DNA of 64,000 nt from the NCBI RefSeq assembly GCF_030053135.1, contig NZ_CP125652.1, positions 2,328,001 through 2,392,000 of the forward strand, given 5' to 3'. The number at the start of each line of letters is the position of its first letter. Positions within the stretch are counted from its first letter, which is position 1. A program made the translations under genes and the position numbers. This DNA is from Rhizobium sp. BT04 (lineage in GTDB: Bacteria > Pseudomonadota > Alphaproteobacteria > Rhizobiales > Rhizobiaceae). The notes below the pieces were generated by a model. It had not been told where the DNA came from and searched no databases. It saw nothing but the letters and a program-made list of their open reading frames with translations. Below are positions 43,037 through 52,826 of this stretch, in pieces.

Positions 43037-44635
43037 TCAGTGGCCGCCGCCGCCTCCCCCGCCTTGCGGCGCGGGTTTCTTGATCATGGCGACACCGAAG
43101 ATCATCGCGACAAAAAGCACGGTCAGGATCAGGAATATATCGCTGAAAGAGAGGATGACCGCCTGCTTGGTGGCAAGGCCGACCATCTGCTTGACCGCGA
43201 CCGAGGCGCCATCCATGCCATAGGTGTTGAAATTGGCGGCCATGTTGTTCATCTGGTCGACCGCCGCCGGATTGCCCCAATCCATATTCTCCCGCAGCCG
43301 CTCGTAGTGCACGTCCTGCCGGTTGGTGAGCACAGTGTTGATGACGGCAAGGCCGACGGCGCCGCCGAGGTTTCTGGTCAAGTTGAACAGGCCGGACGCA
43401 CCGCGAATGCGCGATGGCGGCATCGTGCCGAGCGCGATGTTGTTGATCGGCACCATGCACATCATCAGCCCGAAGCCACGCAGAATCTGCGGGATGAAGA
43501 GTTCGTAGAAATCCCAGTCCGCCGTCAGGTGGATCATGATGTATGTGCCGGCGGCGAAGCTGATGAAGCCGATCACCATCATCAGCCGCAGGTCCATCTT
43601 GGTCGACAGCCGGCCGGCGATCGGCGCGGTGAAGAACATCGCTAGTCCGGAGACGAACATCGTCTGGCCGATCATCAGCGAATCATAGCCGCGGATACGG
43701 CCGAGATAGACCGGATAGATATAGGTGAGACCATAGAGGCCGATGCCCATGACGAAAGAGAAGATCGAGCCGAAGGAGAAATTCCGGTTCGCAAAGGCCT
43801 TGAGATCGACGACAGGAAAATCCACCGTGAAGGCGCGATAGAAGAATACGATGGCTGCAACGCCGGAAGCGACGGCAGCAATCGCGATGGAACTGTCGTT
43901 GAACCAGTCGTTCGAATTGCCCTCTTCGAGCACATATTCCATCGCACCGAGGAAGATGCCCATCGAGAACAGCCCCCACCAGTCGAACTTCTTGAAGAGC
44001 GACAGTTCCGGCTTGTCGAAATCGATGAAGTTCCAGGTGACGATCGTGACGATGATGCCGGGGACGATATTGACGAGGAACAGCCAGTGCCACGAAAATG
44101 CATGGCTGAGATAGCCGCCGACGGTCGGGCCGATGGTCGGCGCCAGCGTCGCGATCAGGCCGATGATCGGCGAGACGATGCTGCGCTTCGACGGCGGGAA
44201 AATGGTGAAGGCGGCCGCAAACACCGACGGGATCATGCCGCCGCCGATGAAGCCCTGGATGGCCCGGTAGACGATCATCTGGTCGATATTCGTCGCCGTC
44301 GCTGCAAGCGCGCTGGCCATGGTGAAGCCGGCGGCCGAGATCGCAAAGAGATAACGCGTCGAGATAATGCGCGCCAACGTGCCCGATAGCGGGATCATGA
44401 TCACTTCGGCGATCAGATAGGCCGTCTGCACCCAGCCGACCTCGTCGCTGCCGGCCGAAAGGCCGGCCTGGATTTCGGCAAGCGAGGCCGAGACGATCTG
44501 AATGTCGAGGATCGACATGAACATGCCGAGCACCATCGCGAAGAAGGCGATGAGCTTCTTCGGATCCATGCGCTCGTCGACGTGGGCAGGCGCTGCGGGA
44601 ATCGTCCCGGCTGTTGCTGTCGCGCTTCCGGCCAT
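43037..44635 (-). CDS. emrB: EmrB-type MFS multidrug exporter (DHA2, 14 helices)
   Basis: 532 aa with 14 predicted membrane helices. DHA2 motifs are visible: MVLGMFMSILDIQIVSASLA near residues 34-53, the signature EVGWVQTAYLIAEVIMIPLS near 64-83, and ALAATATNIDQMIVYRAIQG near 108-127. The C-terminus is Gly-rich (PQGGGGGGGH). With the EmrA adaptor and an outer-membrane channel it would pump toxic organic compounds from the cell by proton exchange. It follows emrA by 33 bp and has GGAGG before its ATG. Confidence 0.93.
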   Translation of the reverse strand: MAGSATATAGTIPAAPAHVDERMDPKKLIAFFAMVLGMFMSILDIQIVSASLAEIQAGLSAGSDEVGWVQTAYLIAEVIMIPLSGTLARIISTRYLFAISAAGFTMASALAATATNIDQMIVYRAIQGFIGGGMIPSVFAAAFTIFPPSKRSIVSPIIGLIATLAPTIGPTVGGYLSHAFSWHWLFLVNIVPGIIVTIVTWNFIDFDKPELSLFKKFDWWGLFSMGIFLGAMEYVLEEGNSNDWFNDSSIAIAAVASGVAAIVFFYRAFTVDFPVVDLKAFANRNFSFGSIFSFVMGIGLYGLTYIYPVYLGRIRGYDSLMIGQTMFVSGLAMFFTAPIAGRLSTKMDLRLMMVIGFISFAAGTYIMIHLTADWDFYELFIPQILRGFGLMMCMVPINNIALGTMPPSRIRGASGLFNLTRNLGGAVGLAVINTVLTNRQDVHYERLRENMDWGNPAAVDQMNNMAANFNTYGMDGASVAVKQMVGLATKQAVILSFSDIFLILTVLFVAMIFGVAMIKKPAPQGGGGGGGH

Positions 44636-44668
44636 CAGACCACCTCCGCCTTCCGCCTTTCGAAAGGC

Positions 44669-45883
44669 TTACTTGCCCGGCGCCGTGCGGGTATCGACGT
44701 CGACGACGACGCTGAGGCCCGCGCGCAGACGCCCGCTGTCGAGCGCATCCTGCGGCAGCGCGATGCGTACCGGCACCCGCTGGATCACCTTGGTGAAGTT
44801 GCCCGTGGCATTTTCCGGCGGCAGCAGCGAGAAGACCGAGCCGGAAGCCGGCGAGATCGACTCGACGGTGCCGACAACAGGATGGTCGCTATAAGCGTCG
44901 ACATGGACATTGACCTTCGAGCCGGGAACCAGATGCTGGATCTGCGTTTCCTTGAAGTTGGCGTCGATATAGAGCTGACGCACCGGAACGAGCGCCATCA
45001 GGCGCTGGCCGGGCGAAACGAGATCGCCTTCCTGGACCGAGCGGTTACCGACAATGCCGTCATAAGGCGCTTTGAGCACGGTGAAGGAGAGGTCGCGGGC
45101 GGCTTTGTCGCGCGAGATCTCAAGCGAGCGGACCGAGCCTTCGGCCTCTCGGCGTTGGGACTGAAGAATGGTGACGTTGGCATGCGCAACCGCGATGTTG
45201 GCGTCGCCGCCGGCCAGATTGGCCTTCGCCTGGTCAAGGGCGATATTGGCGTTGTCGAGATCGGCAGCCGTGCCGACCGACTTCGCCTGAAGCTCGCTTT
45301 GGCGCTTCTGGGTGATCTCGGCGCCGCGAACGGCCGCTTCGAGTGCCACCTTCTGCGCCCGCGCCTGCACGAGGCTGGCATTGGCGCCTTCGATCTGTGC
45401 GTCGATGCGCTGCAGCGAAAGCTGTTCGGTGGCGATCTGGGCCTGGGCCAGGTCGAGGGCGTTCTGATAGTCGCCGTTATCAAGCGTGGCGAGCACGTCG
45501 CCCGCTTTGACTTCCTGGTTGGCGACCACATTCACCTTCGCGACGTAGCCCGTGACCTTCGGCGAAATCGTTGCGATATCGCCCTCGATATAGGCGTCGT
45601 CGGTCGACACCATGAAGCGGCCGTTCGTCCACCATTCGTAACCATACCAGCCGCCGCCGGCGAGAAGAGCAAGCACGACGATCGGCAGCACCGGGCTGCG
45701 GCGCTTCTTCGCAGCCGCGGGCGTGGCAACCGAAGCCGGCGCCGACTGCGCGGGGGCAGACGGCTTTTCCAGGACTTCCGCCGTCGGCGCCTCAGCAACG
45801 GTCACGACCTCGGCCTTTGCCTCTTCGGGTCGGGCGTTTTCGCTGACGATCCGCGCGACGTTACTTTTCTGGTTGCTCGACAT
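44669..45883 (-). CDS. emrA: EmrA-type membrane fusion protein
   Basis: 404 aa HlyD-family periplasmic adaptor. The cytoplasmic N-terminus is Pro/Ala-rich; one membrane anchor at about 68-86 (SPVLPIVVLALLAGGGWYGY) is followed by STDDAYIEGDIATISPKVTG, the standard EmrA lipoyl-half motif. A long coiled hairpin covers about 125-265, and the second lipoyl half LKAPYDGIVGNRSVQEGDLV lies near 272-291. The ATG at 45883 is preferred; a GTG at 45889 is in frame. It is divergent from the TetR gene across two inverted repeats. Confidence 0.93.
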   Translation of the reverse strand: MSSNQKSNVARIVSENARPEEAKAEVVTVAEAPTAEVLEKPSAPAQSAPASVATPAAAKKRRSPVLPIVVLALLAGGGWYGYEWWTNGRFMVSTDDAYIEGDIATISPKVTGYVAKVNVVANQEVKAGDVLATLDNGDYQNALDLAQAQIATEQLSLQRIDAQIEGANASLVQARAQKVALEAAVRGAEITQKRQSELQAKSVGTAADLDNANIALDQAKANLAGGDANIAVAHANVTILQSQRREAEGSVRSLEISRDKAARDLSFTVLKAPYDGIVGNRSVQEGDLVSPGQRLMALVPVRQLYIDANFKETQIQHLVPGSKVNVHVDAYSDHPVVGTVESISPASGSVFSLLPPENATGNFTKVIQRVPVRIALPQDALDSGRLRAGLSVVVDVDTRTAPGK

Positions 45884-45914
45884 GGCCACTTTACCGATTT
45901 GGAGTAAATAATCG

Positions 45915-45936
45915 AACTGAACGGTTCGGTTCAGTT
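45915..45936. promoter_or_regulatory. TetR-type operator 1 (emrA side)
   Basis: AACTGAAC (45915-45922) and GTTCAGTT (45929-45936) form a perfect 8-bp inverted repeat with a 6-bp spacer, 32 bp before the emrA start. The GAAC/GTTC arms recur in the second site at 45974. Confidence 0.65.
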
Positions 45937-45973
45937 GACTTAAACCTGTTTTCCCGTCATATCAAGGTGTATA

Positions 45974-45987
45974 GAACCAATCGGTTC
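45974..45987. promoter_or_regulatory. TetR-type operator 2 (tetR side)
   Basis: GAACC and GGTTC form a 5-bp inverted repeat with a 4-bp spacer, 48 bp before the tetR start. It shares the GAAC/GTTC arms with the site near emrA, consistent with one TetR protein controlling both promoters. Confidence 0.5.
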
Positions 45988-46034
45988 GATTTCTTTTAAT
46001 GAAAATACGAAATCGTGAACACGGTTAAGGAGAC

Positions 46035-46715
46035 ATGACGCTGAAACCCGACCACGCCGCCGTCTTGAGCCCCCCCGTTGGGGGAGGCCGATTTGCCGCG
46101 GGCGAAGATCCGGCCAAACGCCAGCAGATTCTCGCCGGCGCCAAGCGCGTCTTCATGAAAATGGGTTTCGACGCCGCCAGCATGAACGACGTGACGCGCG
46201 AGGCAGGAGTCTCCAAGGGAACGCTCTACGTCTATTTCACCAACAAGGAAGAGCTGTTTTCGGCGATGATCGAGACCGAGCGCGCCGCCTTCGTGGCGGC
46301 CGTGCGCACAGCGCTTGCCGAACATGACGATCCCGAAGCCGGCCTGTACGAATTCGGGATAAGCTTCGTCACCTATATGACCGATGAAAAGGTCATCAAC
46401 GCGATGCGCACCGTTCTCGGCGTGCGCGACCGCATGCCGGTGCTCTCTAAGCGCTTTTTCAAGGGCCCGGAAAACCTGCGCACCATCATGCGCGACTTCC
46501 TGGAACGGCACGTCGCCGAAGGCAGGCTCGAGATCGACGACATCGACCTGGCCGCCGGCCAGTTTCTCGATCTCGCCAGCGGCAGTTTTTTCAAGCTCCG
46601 CCTGTTCGGAAGCATGGAAGAGCCGCCGCCCCGCGAGGAAATCGACCGTGTCATCCGCGGTGCGATCCGGGTCTTCATGGCCGCCTACGGCGCGCGCCGG
46701 CACGAGACCACCTGA
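46035..46715 (+). CDS. TetR-family repressor of emrAB
   Basis: 226 aa. The HTH lies near residues 46-65 (SMNDVTREAGVSKGTLYVYF), followed by TNKEELFSAMIE. The C-terminal ligand domain is helical (AefR-like TetR_C). An unusual Pro/Gly-rich extension (residues 8-22) precedes the HTH domain; its DNA forms a short C/G hairpin. AAGGAG before the ATG at 46035 supports this start. It is divergent from emrA with two operators between, the classic layout for a drug-responsive repressor. Confidence 0.92.
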   Translation: MTLKPDHAAVLSPPVGGGRFAAGEDPAKRQQILAGAKRVFMKMGFDAASMNDVTREAGVSKGTLYVYFTNKEELFSAMIETERAAFVAAVRTALAEHDDPEAGLYEFGISFVTYMTDEKVINAMRTVLGVRDRMPVLSKRFFKGPENLRTIMRDFLERHVAEGRLEIDDIDLAAGQFLDLASGSFFKLRLFGSMEEPPPREEIDRVIRGAIRVFMAAYGARRHETT

Positions 46716-46820
46716 CCGCACCCTTGACCGCCGCTTCCCGTTGGCCAAAATCCCGCAATAGCGATCAAATCCGGCTGCCGGCTTTTCTTTAAGGAAGAAG
46801 CTGCAATCAGGAGAATGAGG

Positions 46821-47659
46821 ATGAGCGCCGTCGCACGGGCGATCTGGTTCATAGAAAGCCATTTCGAAAACGATCTATCGCTGGAAGAGATATCGGAAGC
46901 AGCCGGATTGTCGCGCTACCATCTGTCACGTGTCTTCGGGCTCGTCACCGGCCACTCGATCAGCGGTTATATAAGAGGGCGGCGTCTCAGCCGCGCCGTA
47001 CCCGCGCTCGTCGACGGCTCATCCACCGTTCTCGAGGTTGCGCTTTGCGCGGGCTACGGCTCGCACGAGGCTTTCACCCGTGCCTTCCGCGACCAGTTCG
47101 GCATGACGCCGGATGCGGTGCGCAGACAGGGCCACGCCCGTAACCTTATCTTGCTGGAGCCGATCAGAATGGACCCCGCCCACCTCAACGACCTCGAACC
47201 GCCCCGCTTCGAAACCCTGCAGCCGATGCTCGTTGCCGGCCTGCAGGAAATCTACCCCTATGGCGGCAATGCCGCCATCCCCTCTCTCTGGCAGAAGTTC
47301 AATGTCCATTTCGGCCATGTCTCCGGCCAGAAGGGCAACGTCGCCTATGGCGTCTGCACCCATATCGACGGCGAAGCGGAGAAATTCCGCTATATGGCCG
47401 CAGTCGAAGTCTCCGATGCCGGCGATCTGCCGGCGGATTTCGCGACGCTCAAGCTTCCCGGCCAGCGCTACGTCGTCTTTCCCATCGCGGCCATGTCTCG
47501 GGTATTCCGGCGACGATGAACCGGATTTTCGGCACCTGGTGGCCGACCTCGGGCCTGGAGCACGGCGAGGTGCCTGATATGTTCGAACGCTACGACGAGC
47601 GCTTCGACCCCTATACCGGCATGGGCACCACTGAAATCTGGTTGCCGATTAAGGAATAA
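46821..47659 (+). pseudogene. AraC/GyrI-type regulator with a frameshift
   Basis: An N-terminal AraC HTH pair (IWFIESHFENDLSLEEISEA onward, residues 7-105) is joined to a GyrI-like small-molecule domain. The frame reads YVVFPIAAMSRVF and stops at 47519. Re-reading one base near 47481-47483 restores [20 protein letters not shown] and continues to EIWLPIKE at 47659, the normal end for the family. One C seems missing from a C-run. This is a real mutation or a sequencing error. If real, the product lacks the last 59 residues of the ligand domain but keeps DNA binding. The start at 46821 follows AGGAG by seven bases. Confidence 0.8.
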
Positions 47660-47765
47660 AAGTCACATCGATTTCGTATACCCCCTTGCGGCGCTTGCGT
47701 GGCGGACCGCCGACACTACATTGCGCGCGTCCTCCAATCATGTGACGCAAGAGGGATATAAGCTG

Positions 47766-48515
47766 ATGCAGGAAATCATGACGCTCATTCAGGATCCGGC
47801 CGCCTGGGTGGCGCTCATCACGTTGGTGGTGATGGAAGTCGTTCTCGGGATCGACAACCTGATCTTCATTTCCATTCTCACCAACAAACTGCCGCCTGAG
47901 CACCGGGAGAGGGCCCGCAAGATCGGCATCGGTCTCGCCCTCGTCATGCGCCTGGCGCTGCTCGGCACCATCGCCTGGATCGTGCAGCTGACCGAACCGC
48001 TGTTTACGGCCTTCGGCCATGGCTTCTCCTGGAAGGATCTGATCCTGATTGCCGGCGGCTTGTTCCTCGTCTGGAAAGCCACCAAGGAAATTCACCACAC
48101 CGTCGATCCCTTGGACCACCAGGAGGATTTCATCGCAACGTCGGCAACGACAGGCTTTGCATCGGCGATCGGCCAGATCCTGCTGCTCGACCTCGTCTTC
48201 TCGGTCGACAGCATCATCACCGCCGTCGGCATGACGCCGCATCTGCCGATCATGGTGATTGCCGTTATCGCCGCCGTCACCGTCATGCTGGTCGCCGCGA
48301 ACCCGCTTGCCAACTTCATCGAGAGGAACCCGACGATTGTCATGCTGGCCCTCGCCTTCCTGCTGATGATCGGCACGACACTGATCGCCGACGGCATGGG
48401 CTTCCATGTGCCGAAGGGCTACGTCTACGCCGCCATGGCCTTCTCGGCACTGGTCGAGGTGCTGAACATGTTCGCCCGCAATGCCCGCAAGCGGAAGCGC
48501 GAAGGCACGCATTGA
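47766..48515 (+). CDS. TerC-family membrane protein
   Basis: 249 aa with about seven membrane helices. Signature segments are [20 protein letters not shown] near residues 21-40, with the conserved acidic EVVLGIDN, and [20 protein letters not shown] near 139-158. TerC/Alx-like proteins are now linked to manganese or other cation export coupled to secretion, and originally to tellurite resistance. The C-terminus is basic ([13 protein letters not shown]). The ATG at 47766 gives the family length; a TTG/ATG further upstream is less likely. Confidence 0.88.
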   Translation: MQEIMTLIQDPAAWVALITLVVMEVVLGIDNLIFISILTNKLPPEHRERARKIGIGLALVMRLALLGTIAWIVQLTEPLFTAFGHGFSWKDLILIAGGLFLVWKATKEIHHTVDPLDHQEDFIATSATTGFASAIGQILLLDLVFSVDSIITAVGMTPHLPIMVIAVIAAVTVMLVAANPLANFIERNPTIVMLALAFLLMIGTTLIADGMGFHVPKGYVYAAMAFSALVEVLNMFARNARKRKREGTH

Positions 48516-48759
48516 GGCTGAAGTGGGAGGCGCGGCGAAACCGGCGCGCCTCACCTCGCTGCCATCGGGCCTTTGCAGGTGTGGTTTTTCTTGACGCGCC
48601 CGGTTGAATATGGCCTAAGGCCAGCCGAACGGACGATCGGCGAATGGTGCGGGCGAATGCCCTTTTTCGGCCGGTTTGCCGATGAAGATATCTGCATCCT
48701 TCCGGCCGAACATCGCTTTCCCGCGAATACCGTCCGGCATTCATTGACGGGCACACACA

Positions 48760-50226
48760 ATGACAGTTTCCGGGACAGCTACCGGCGTCCGCGTCCGCAT
48801 CGCTCCCTCGCCGACCGGCGAGCCGCATGTCGGCACCGCTTACATCGCTCTCTTCAACTATCTCTTCGCCAAGAAGCACGGCGGCGAGTTCATCCTGCGC
48901 ATCGAGGATACCGATGCGACGCGCTCGACCCCGGAATTCGAGACGAAGGTGCTGGACGCCCTGAAATGGTGCGGGCTGGAATGGAAGGAAGGCCCCGATA
49001 TCGGCGGCCCCTACGGCCCTTATCGCCAGTCCGACCGCAAGCAGATGTACCAGCCCTACGCACAGGAACTGCTGGGCAAGGGACATGCCTTCCGCTGTTT
49101 CTGCACGCCTGAGCGCCTCGAACAGATGCGCGAGGGCCAGCGCGCCGCCGGCAAGCCGCCGAAATATGACGGTCTCTGCCTCAGCCTGACGGCCGAGGAA
49201 GTCACCTCGCGCATGGCCGCTGGCGAAACGACCGTTATCCGCATGAAGATCCCGGCCGAAGGCTCGTGCGACTTCACGGACGGCGTCTATGGCGATGTCT
49301 CCATCCCGTGGGATTCCGTCGACATGCAGGTGCTGATCAAGGCCGACGGCATGCCGACCTATCACATGGCCAACGTCATCGACGACCATCTGATGAAGAT
49401 CACCCATGTGGCGCGCGGCGAAGAGTGGCTGGCTTCGGTGCCGAAGCACATCCTGCTCTATCGCTATTTCGGCTGGGACCAGCCGGTCTTCATGCATCTG
49501 TCGCTGATGCGCAATGCCGACAAGTCGAAGCTGTCGAAGCGCAAAAACCCGACCTCGATCTCCTATTACTCCGCGCTCGGTTATATTCCCGAAGCGCTGA
49601 TGAACTTCCTCGGCCTGTTCTTCATCCAGATCGCCGAAGGCGAAGAGCTGTTGACGATGGATGAACTCTCCGAGAAGTTCGACCCGGAGAACCTCTCCAA
49701 AGCAGGCGCGATCTTCGACATCCAGAAGCTCGACTGGCTGAACGGCCGCTGGATCCGCGAGAAGCTCTCCGAAGAGGAATTCCAGGCGCGCGTGCTTGCC
49801 TGGGCGATGGAAAACGACCGCCTGAAGGAAGGTCTGCGGCTGTCGCAGACGCGGATCTCCAAACTCGGCGAACTGCCCGATCTCGCCGGCTTCCTGCTGA
49901 AATCAGATCTCGGCCTGCAGCCTTCCGATTTCGCCAAGATCAAGTCGCCGCCGGAAGAGATCCTCGAGATCCTCAACACCGTTCAGCCGGATCTCGAAAA
50001 GATCCTGGAATGGAATGTCGAGACGATCGAAGCGGAGTTGCGCGCCATCGCCGACCGCATGGGCAAGAAGCTGAAGGTCGTGGTCTCGCCGCTCTTCGTG
50101 GCCGTGTCCGGCTCGTCGCGCTCGCTGCCGCTCTTCGATTCCATGGCGATCCTCGGTCGCTCCGTGGTGCGCCAGCGCTTGAAACTCGCCGCACAGGCAG
50201 TCGCCGCCCTCGTCGGCTCGAAATGA
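48760..50226 (+). CDS. gltX: Glutamyl-tRNA synthetase
   Basis: 488 aa class I synthetase that charges tRNA-Glu, and in organisms without GlnRS possibly also tRNA-Gln for transamidation. The HIGH-type motif is APSPTGEPHVGTA (residues 15-27) and the KMSKS-type motif is KLSKR (257-261). The alpha-helical anticodon-binding domain forms the C-terminal third. Rhizobia commonly have two gltX genes; I cannot tell which paralogue this is. A 244-bp gene-free stretch before it includes a possible promoter with TTGACG at 48594. A palindromic repeat separates it from lysS. Confidence 0.96.
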   Translation: MTVSGTATGVRVRIAPSPTGEPHVGTAYIALFNYLFAKKHGGEFILRIEDTDATRSTPEFETKVLDALKWCGLEWKEGPDIGGPYGPYRQSDRKQMYQPYAQELLGKGHAFRCFCTPERLEQMREGQRAAGKPPKYDGLCLSLTAEEVTSRMAAGETTVIRMKIPAEGSCDFTDGVYGDVSIPWDSVDMQVLIKADGMPTYHMANVIDDHLMKITHVARGEEWLASVPKHILLYRYFGWDQPVFMHLSLMRNADKSKLSKRKNPTSISYYSALGYIPEALMNFLGLFFIQIAEGEELLTMDELSEKFDPENLSKAGAIFDIQKLDWLNGRWIREKLSEEEFQARVLAWAMENDRLKEGLRLSQTRISKLGELPDLAGFLLKSDLGLQPSDFAKIKSPPEEILEILNTVQPDLEKILEWNVETIEAELRAIADRMGKKLKVVVSPLFVAVSGSSRSLPLFDSMAILGRSVVRQRLKLAAQAVAALVGSK

Positions 50227-50228
50227 CA

Positions 50229-50262
50229 GTGTAAACCCCTCCCCTTGTAGGGAGGGTTAGCA
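50229..50262. repeat. Partial C-rich palindrome between gltX and lysS
   Basis: AACCCCTCCCCTTG followed by TAGGGAGGGTTAG can form a short stem. It shares the CCCTCCCC(T)TTG core with the long inverted repeat at 55041-55180 and is probably a truncated copy of the same family. Confidence 0.5.
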
Positions 50263-50336
50263 CCGAGCCAGCCGCCGCGCTTCGAACCGCGGAACCGTTG
50301 ATTTAGAATTCGTGCCGCATCGATGAGGCAAAAGAT

Positions 50337-51830
50337 ATGAACGACAAGACCGAAAACACCCTCTCCTCCGACGCGACTGAGGTGCGCGCCCAGAAGCTGA
50401 AGCTGCTGCGCGAGCAGATCGGCGACGTCTATCCGGCGCATTTCCACCGGACGCTGACCAATGCCGAACTTGGCGCCAAATATGAATCACTGGAACCCGA
50501 CGTCGAGACACAGGATGTCGTCACCGTCGCCGGCCGCGTCTATTCCTCGCGCAACTCGGGCATGTTCATGGATATCCATGACGCTTCCGGCAAGATCCAG
50601 ATCTTCAGCCACAAGGACACGACGCCGGAAGAGGCCCGCGCCCTGCTGCCGATGATCGACATCGGCGATATCATCGGCGTCACGGGCATCGTGCGCCGCA
50701 CCAAGCGCGGCGAACTGACGATCAACGCCCAGAAGATCGAAATGCTGACCAAGTCGCTGCTGCCGATGCCCGAGAAATGGCACGGCCTCTCCGACATCGA
50801 GCTGCGGTATCGCAAGCGCCATCTCGACATCATGACCAACGAGGATTCGAAGCTTCGCTTCCAGCAGCGCTCGAAGATCGTCTCCGGCATCCGCCGCTTC
50901 ATGGAGAATGACGGCTTCATGGAAGTCGAAACGCCGATGCTGCAATCGATCTATGGCGGCGCCACCGCCGAGCCGTTCAAGACGCATCACAACACGCTGA
51001 AGCTCGACATGTATCTGCGCATCGCGCCGGAACTGTTCTTGAAGCGCACGCTGGTCTCGGGTCTCACCGACAAGGTCTTCGAGATCAACCGGAACTTCCG
51101 CAACGAAGGCGTCTCCACCCGGCACAATCCCGAATTCACGATGATGGAATGTTATTGGGCCTATGCCGATTACGAGGACATGATGGACCTCGTCGAGCGG
51201 CTGTTCGAAGGCCTGGCGCTCTCCATTCACGGCACGACGGAATTCGATTTCGGCGACAAGCGGTTGTCCTTCAAGGGGCCGTTCAAGCGCGTGCCGATGC
51301 CCGATGCCGTCAAGGAAGCCACCGGCATCGATTTCCTCGCCATCAAGACCGATGAAGAGGCGCGCACCGCCGCCAAGGCTGCCGGCTTCGCGGTCGAGAA
51401 GGATTGGACTTGGGGCGAATGCCTCGCCTTCATCTTCGAGGAAAAGGTCGAATCCACGCTGATCCATCCGTCGCATGTCACGCATTTCCCGAAGGATATC
51501 TCACCCTTCGCCAAGGAAGTGCCGGGTGAGCCACGCCTGGTCGAGCGTTTCGAGACCTATTGCAACGCCTGGGAACTCGGCAACGCCTTCTCGGAACTCA
51601 ACGATCCCGAAGAGCAGCGCCGCCGCATGGTCGAGCAGCTCGAACAGGCGCATGCCCGTGGCGAAAAGGAAAAGCAGCTGGACGAGGAATTCCTCGACGC
51701 GATCGACCAGGGTATGCCGCCGGCAGGCGGCCTCGGCATCGGCGTCGACCGCCTGATCATGCTTCTGACCAACGCGCCGTCGATCCGCGACGTCATCCTC
51801 TTCCCGGCCCGCCGCAACAAGGCCGACTGA
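50337..51830 (+). CDS. lysS: Lysyl-tRNA synthetase, class II
   Basis: 497 aa. An OB-fold anticodon-binding domain (about 55-150: VTVAGRVYSSRNSGMFMDIH) precedes the class II catalytic core. Motif 1 ends in FMEVETPMLQ near 198, motif 2 is FEINRNFRNEGVSTRHNPEF near 248-267, and motif 3 is GLGIGVDRLIMLL near 467-479. It charges tRNA-Lys. The start at 50337 is in a good context. It follows gltX by 110 bp and is followed by a terminator hairpin. Confidence 0.96.
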   Translation: MNDKTENTLSSDATEVRAQKLKLLREQIGDVYPAHFHRTLTNAELGAKYESLEPDVETQDVVTVAGRVYSSRNSGMFMDIHDASGKIQIFSHKDTTPEEARALLPMIDIGDIIGVTGIVRRTKRGELTINAQKIEMLTKSLLPMPEKWHGLSDIELRYRKRHLDIMTNEDSKLRFQQRSKIVSGIRRFMENDGFMEVETPMLQSIYGGATAEPFKTHHNTLKLDMYLRIAPELFLKRTLVSGLTDKVFEINRNFRNEGVSTRHNPEFTMMECYWAYADYEDMMDLVERLFEGLALSIHGTTEFDFGDKRLSFKGPFKRVPMPDAVKEATGIDFLAIKTDEEARTAAKAAGFAVEKDWTWGECLAFIFEEKVESTLIHPSHVTHFPKDISPFAKEVPGEPRLVERFETYCNAWELGNAFSELNDPEEQRRRMVEQLEQAHARGEKEKQLDEEFLDAIDQGMPPAGGLGIGVDRLIMLLTNAPSIRDVILFPARRNKAD

Positions 51831-51854
51831 CCGGAAGAAAACAGAGAAGAACGA

Positions 51855-51886
51855 AGCGGAGTGCCAGCCGGCGTTCCGCTATTTTC
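51855..51886 (+). terminator. Terminator after lysS
   Basis: AGCGGAGTGCC pairs with GGCGTTCCGCT (11 bp including two G-T wobbles) around a 4-base loop, followed by ATTTTC. It lies 25 bp after the lysS stop and faces the convergent gene at 51898. Confidence 0.6.
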
Positions 51887-51897
51887 ATGCCATCCGT

Positions 51898-52647
51898 TCA
51901 GTGGGCCTTGGCGGGCGCGGTTTCCGGCGGCTCTTCGGCCGGGGCTTCAGCCACCACATCGGCGCCCCCGCCCTCCGGCGCAGGCGCCGCTTCGCGTTCG
52001 GCCGGAGGGGCGGCACCATGACCGCCACCCGCAGCCTTCGTTTCCTTAGCTTTTTCGCCGTTCTTCGTCGAGCCAACCGCAACCGGATCGACGCAATCCT
52101 CCGGATCCTTGAAAGCGGCGCTGATCATGGCGACCTCGTCTGACGGCATGTCTATCCGCTCGCCGAAGAACAGCCCGTTTTCGCTGGCCTTGCCGTCATA
52201 GTAGCGCGCCGTATAGGGCTTGTCGTCGAGGCCGGGAACGGCCTTGTCGGGATGCGGGATATAGACGACATCGGCGCCGATCGCCCGGCCGCGAATGTCG
52301 GCGCGCAGGGTGGGGCCGTTCTCGTCGAGGACCACCACCTGCACCAGATCCGGCTTCTGCGCGGCATAAACGGCCTGGGCGACACGAAGTGCGGTCGTGA
52401 CGCGCGTCATCCCGTCGGTCGGTTCTGTCTTGATGTATTTGCGCACCCAGACGCGGTTCTGCTTGCGGATCGTCACCAGGTTGACGTCGCTGCATTCGAG
52501 CCCGTAGCCACCACCGGCGGCACCGATCAGCCTGTCCTTGCCGACATAGATGGCCGCACCGCCGGAAACGCCCGCCAGAAGAGCGACTCCACCGATGATG
52601 ATTGCCAATTTCCGGGAAGGCCGGAAGATGCGCAGTAAGGCCTTCAC
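51898..52647 (-). CDS. Hypothetical membrane-anchored protein with Ala/Pro/Glu-rich tail
   Basis: 249 aa, not recognised. One membrane segment lies near residues 12-34 (KLAIIIGGVALLAGVSGGAA), followed by a soluble domain (about 45-190) with LECSDVNLVTIRKQNRVWVR and IRGRAIGADVVYIPHPDKAV, and a low-complexity tail rich in A, P, E and G (205-249). The topology suggests a periplasmic domain. The GTG at 52647 with GGAG upstream is preferred over 52686, which adds 13 residues. It is divergent from the LysR gene at 52827. Confidence 0.72.
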   Translation of the reverse strand: MKALLRIFRPSRKLAIIIGGVALLAGVSGGAAIYVGKDRLIGAAGGGYGLECSDVNLVTIRKQNRVWVRKYIKTEPTDGMTRVTTALRVAQAVYAAQKPDLVQVVVLDENGPTLRADIRGRAIGADVVYIPHPDKAVPGLDDKPYTARYYDGKASENGLFFGERIDMPSDEVAMISAAFKDPEDCVDPVAVGSTKNGEKAKETKAAGGGHGAAPPAEREAAPAPEGGGADVVAEAPAEEPPETAPAKAH

Positions 52648-52826
52648 GCCAACTGCTCCGCCATCTGAAACTCCAACGCAGGACAAGTGCTGAGAACGTT
52701 AAGGAAATCACGTTTCCGAAAGTTTAAGTGGGCGTGTGAAGCCTGCGCCATTTAAAGAAAACACCAAAAAAGGTCCGCTTCTCCAAGCGGCTTGCCACGG
52801 CCTATTCCACCATGCTCTAAACGCTG

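Noticed and set aside
47481..47483. Programmed -1 frameshift in the AraC/GyrI gene
   Set aside because: The local TTT-CCC-A is not a valid slippery heptamer in the zero frame, and family members are single-frame; a missing base is simpler.
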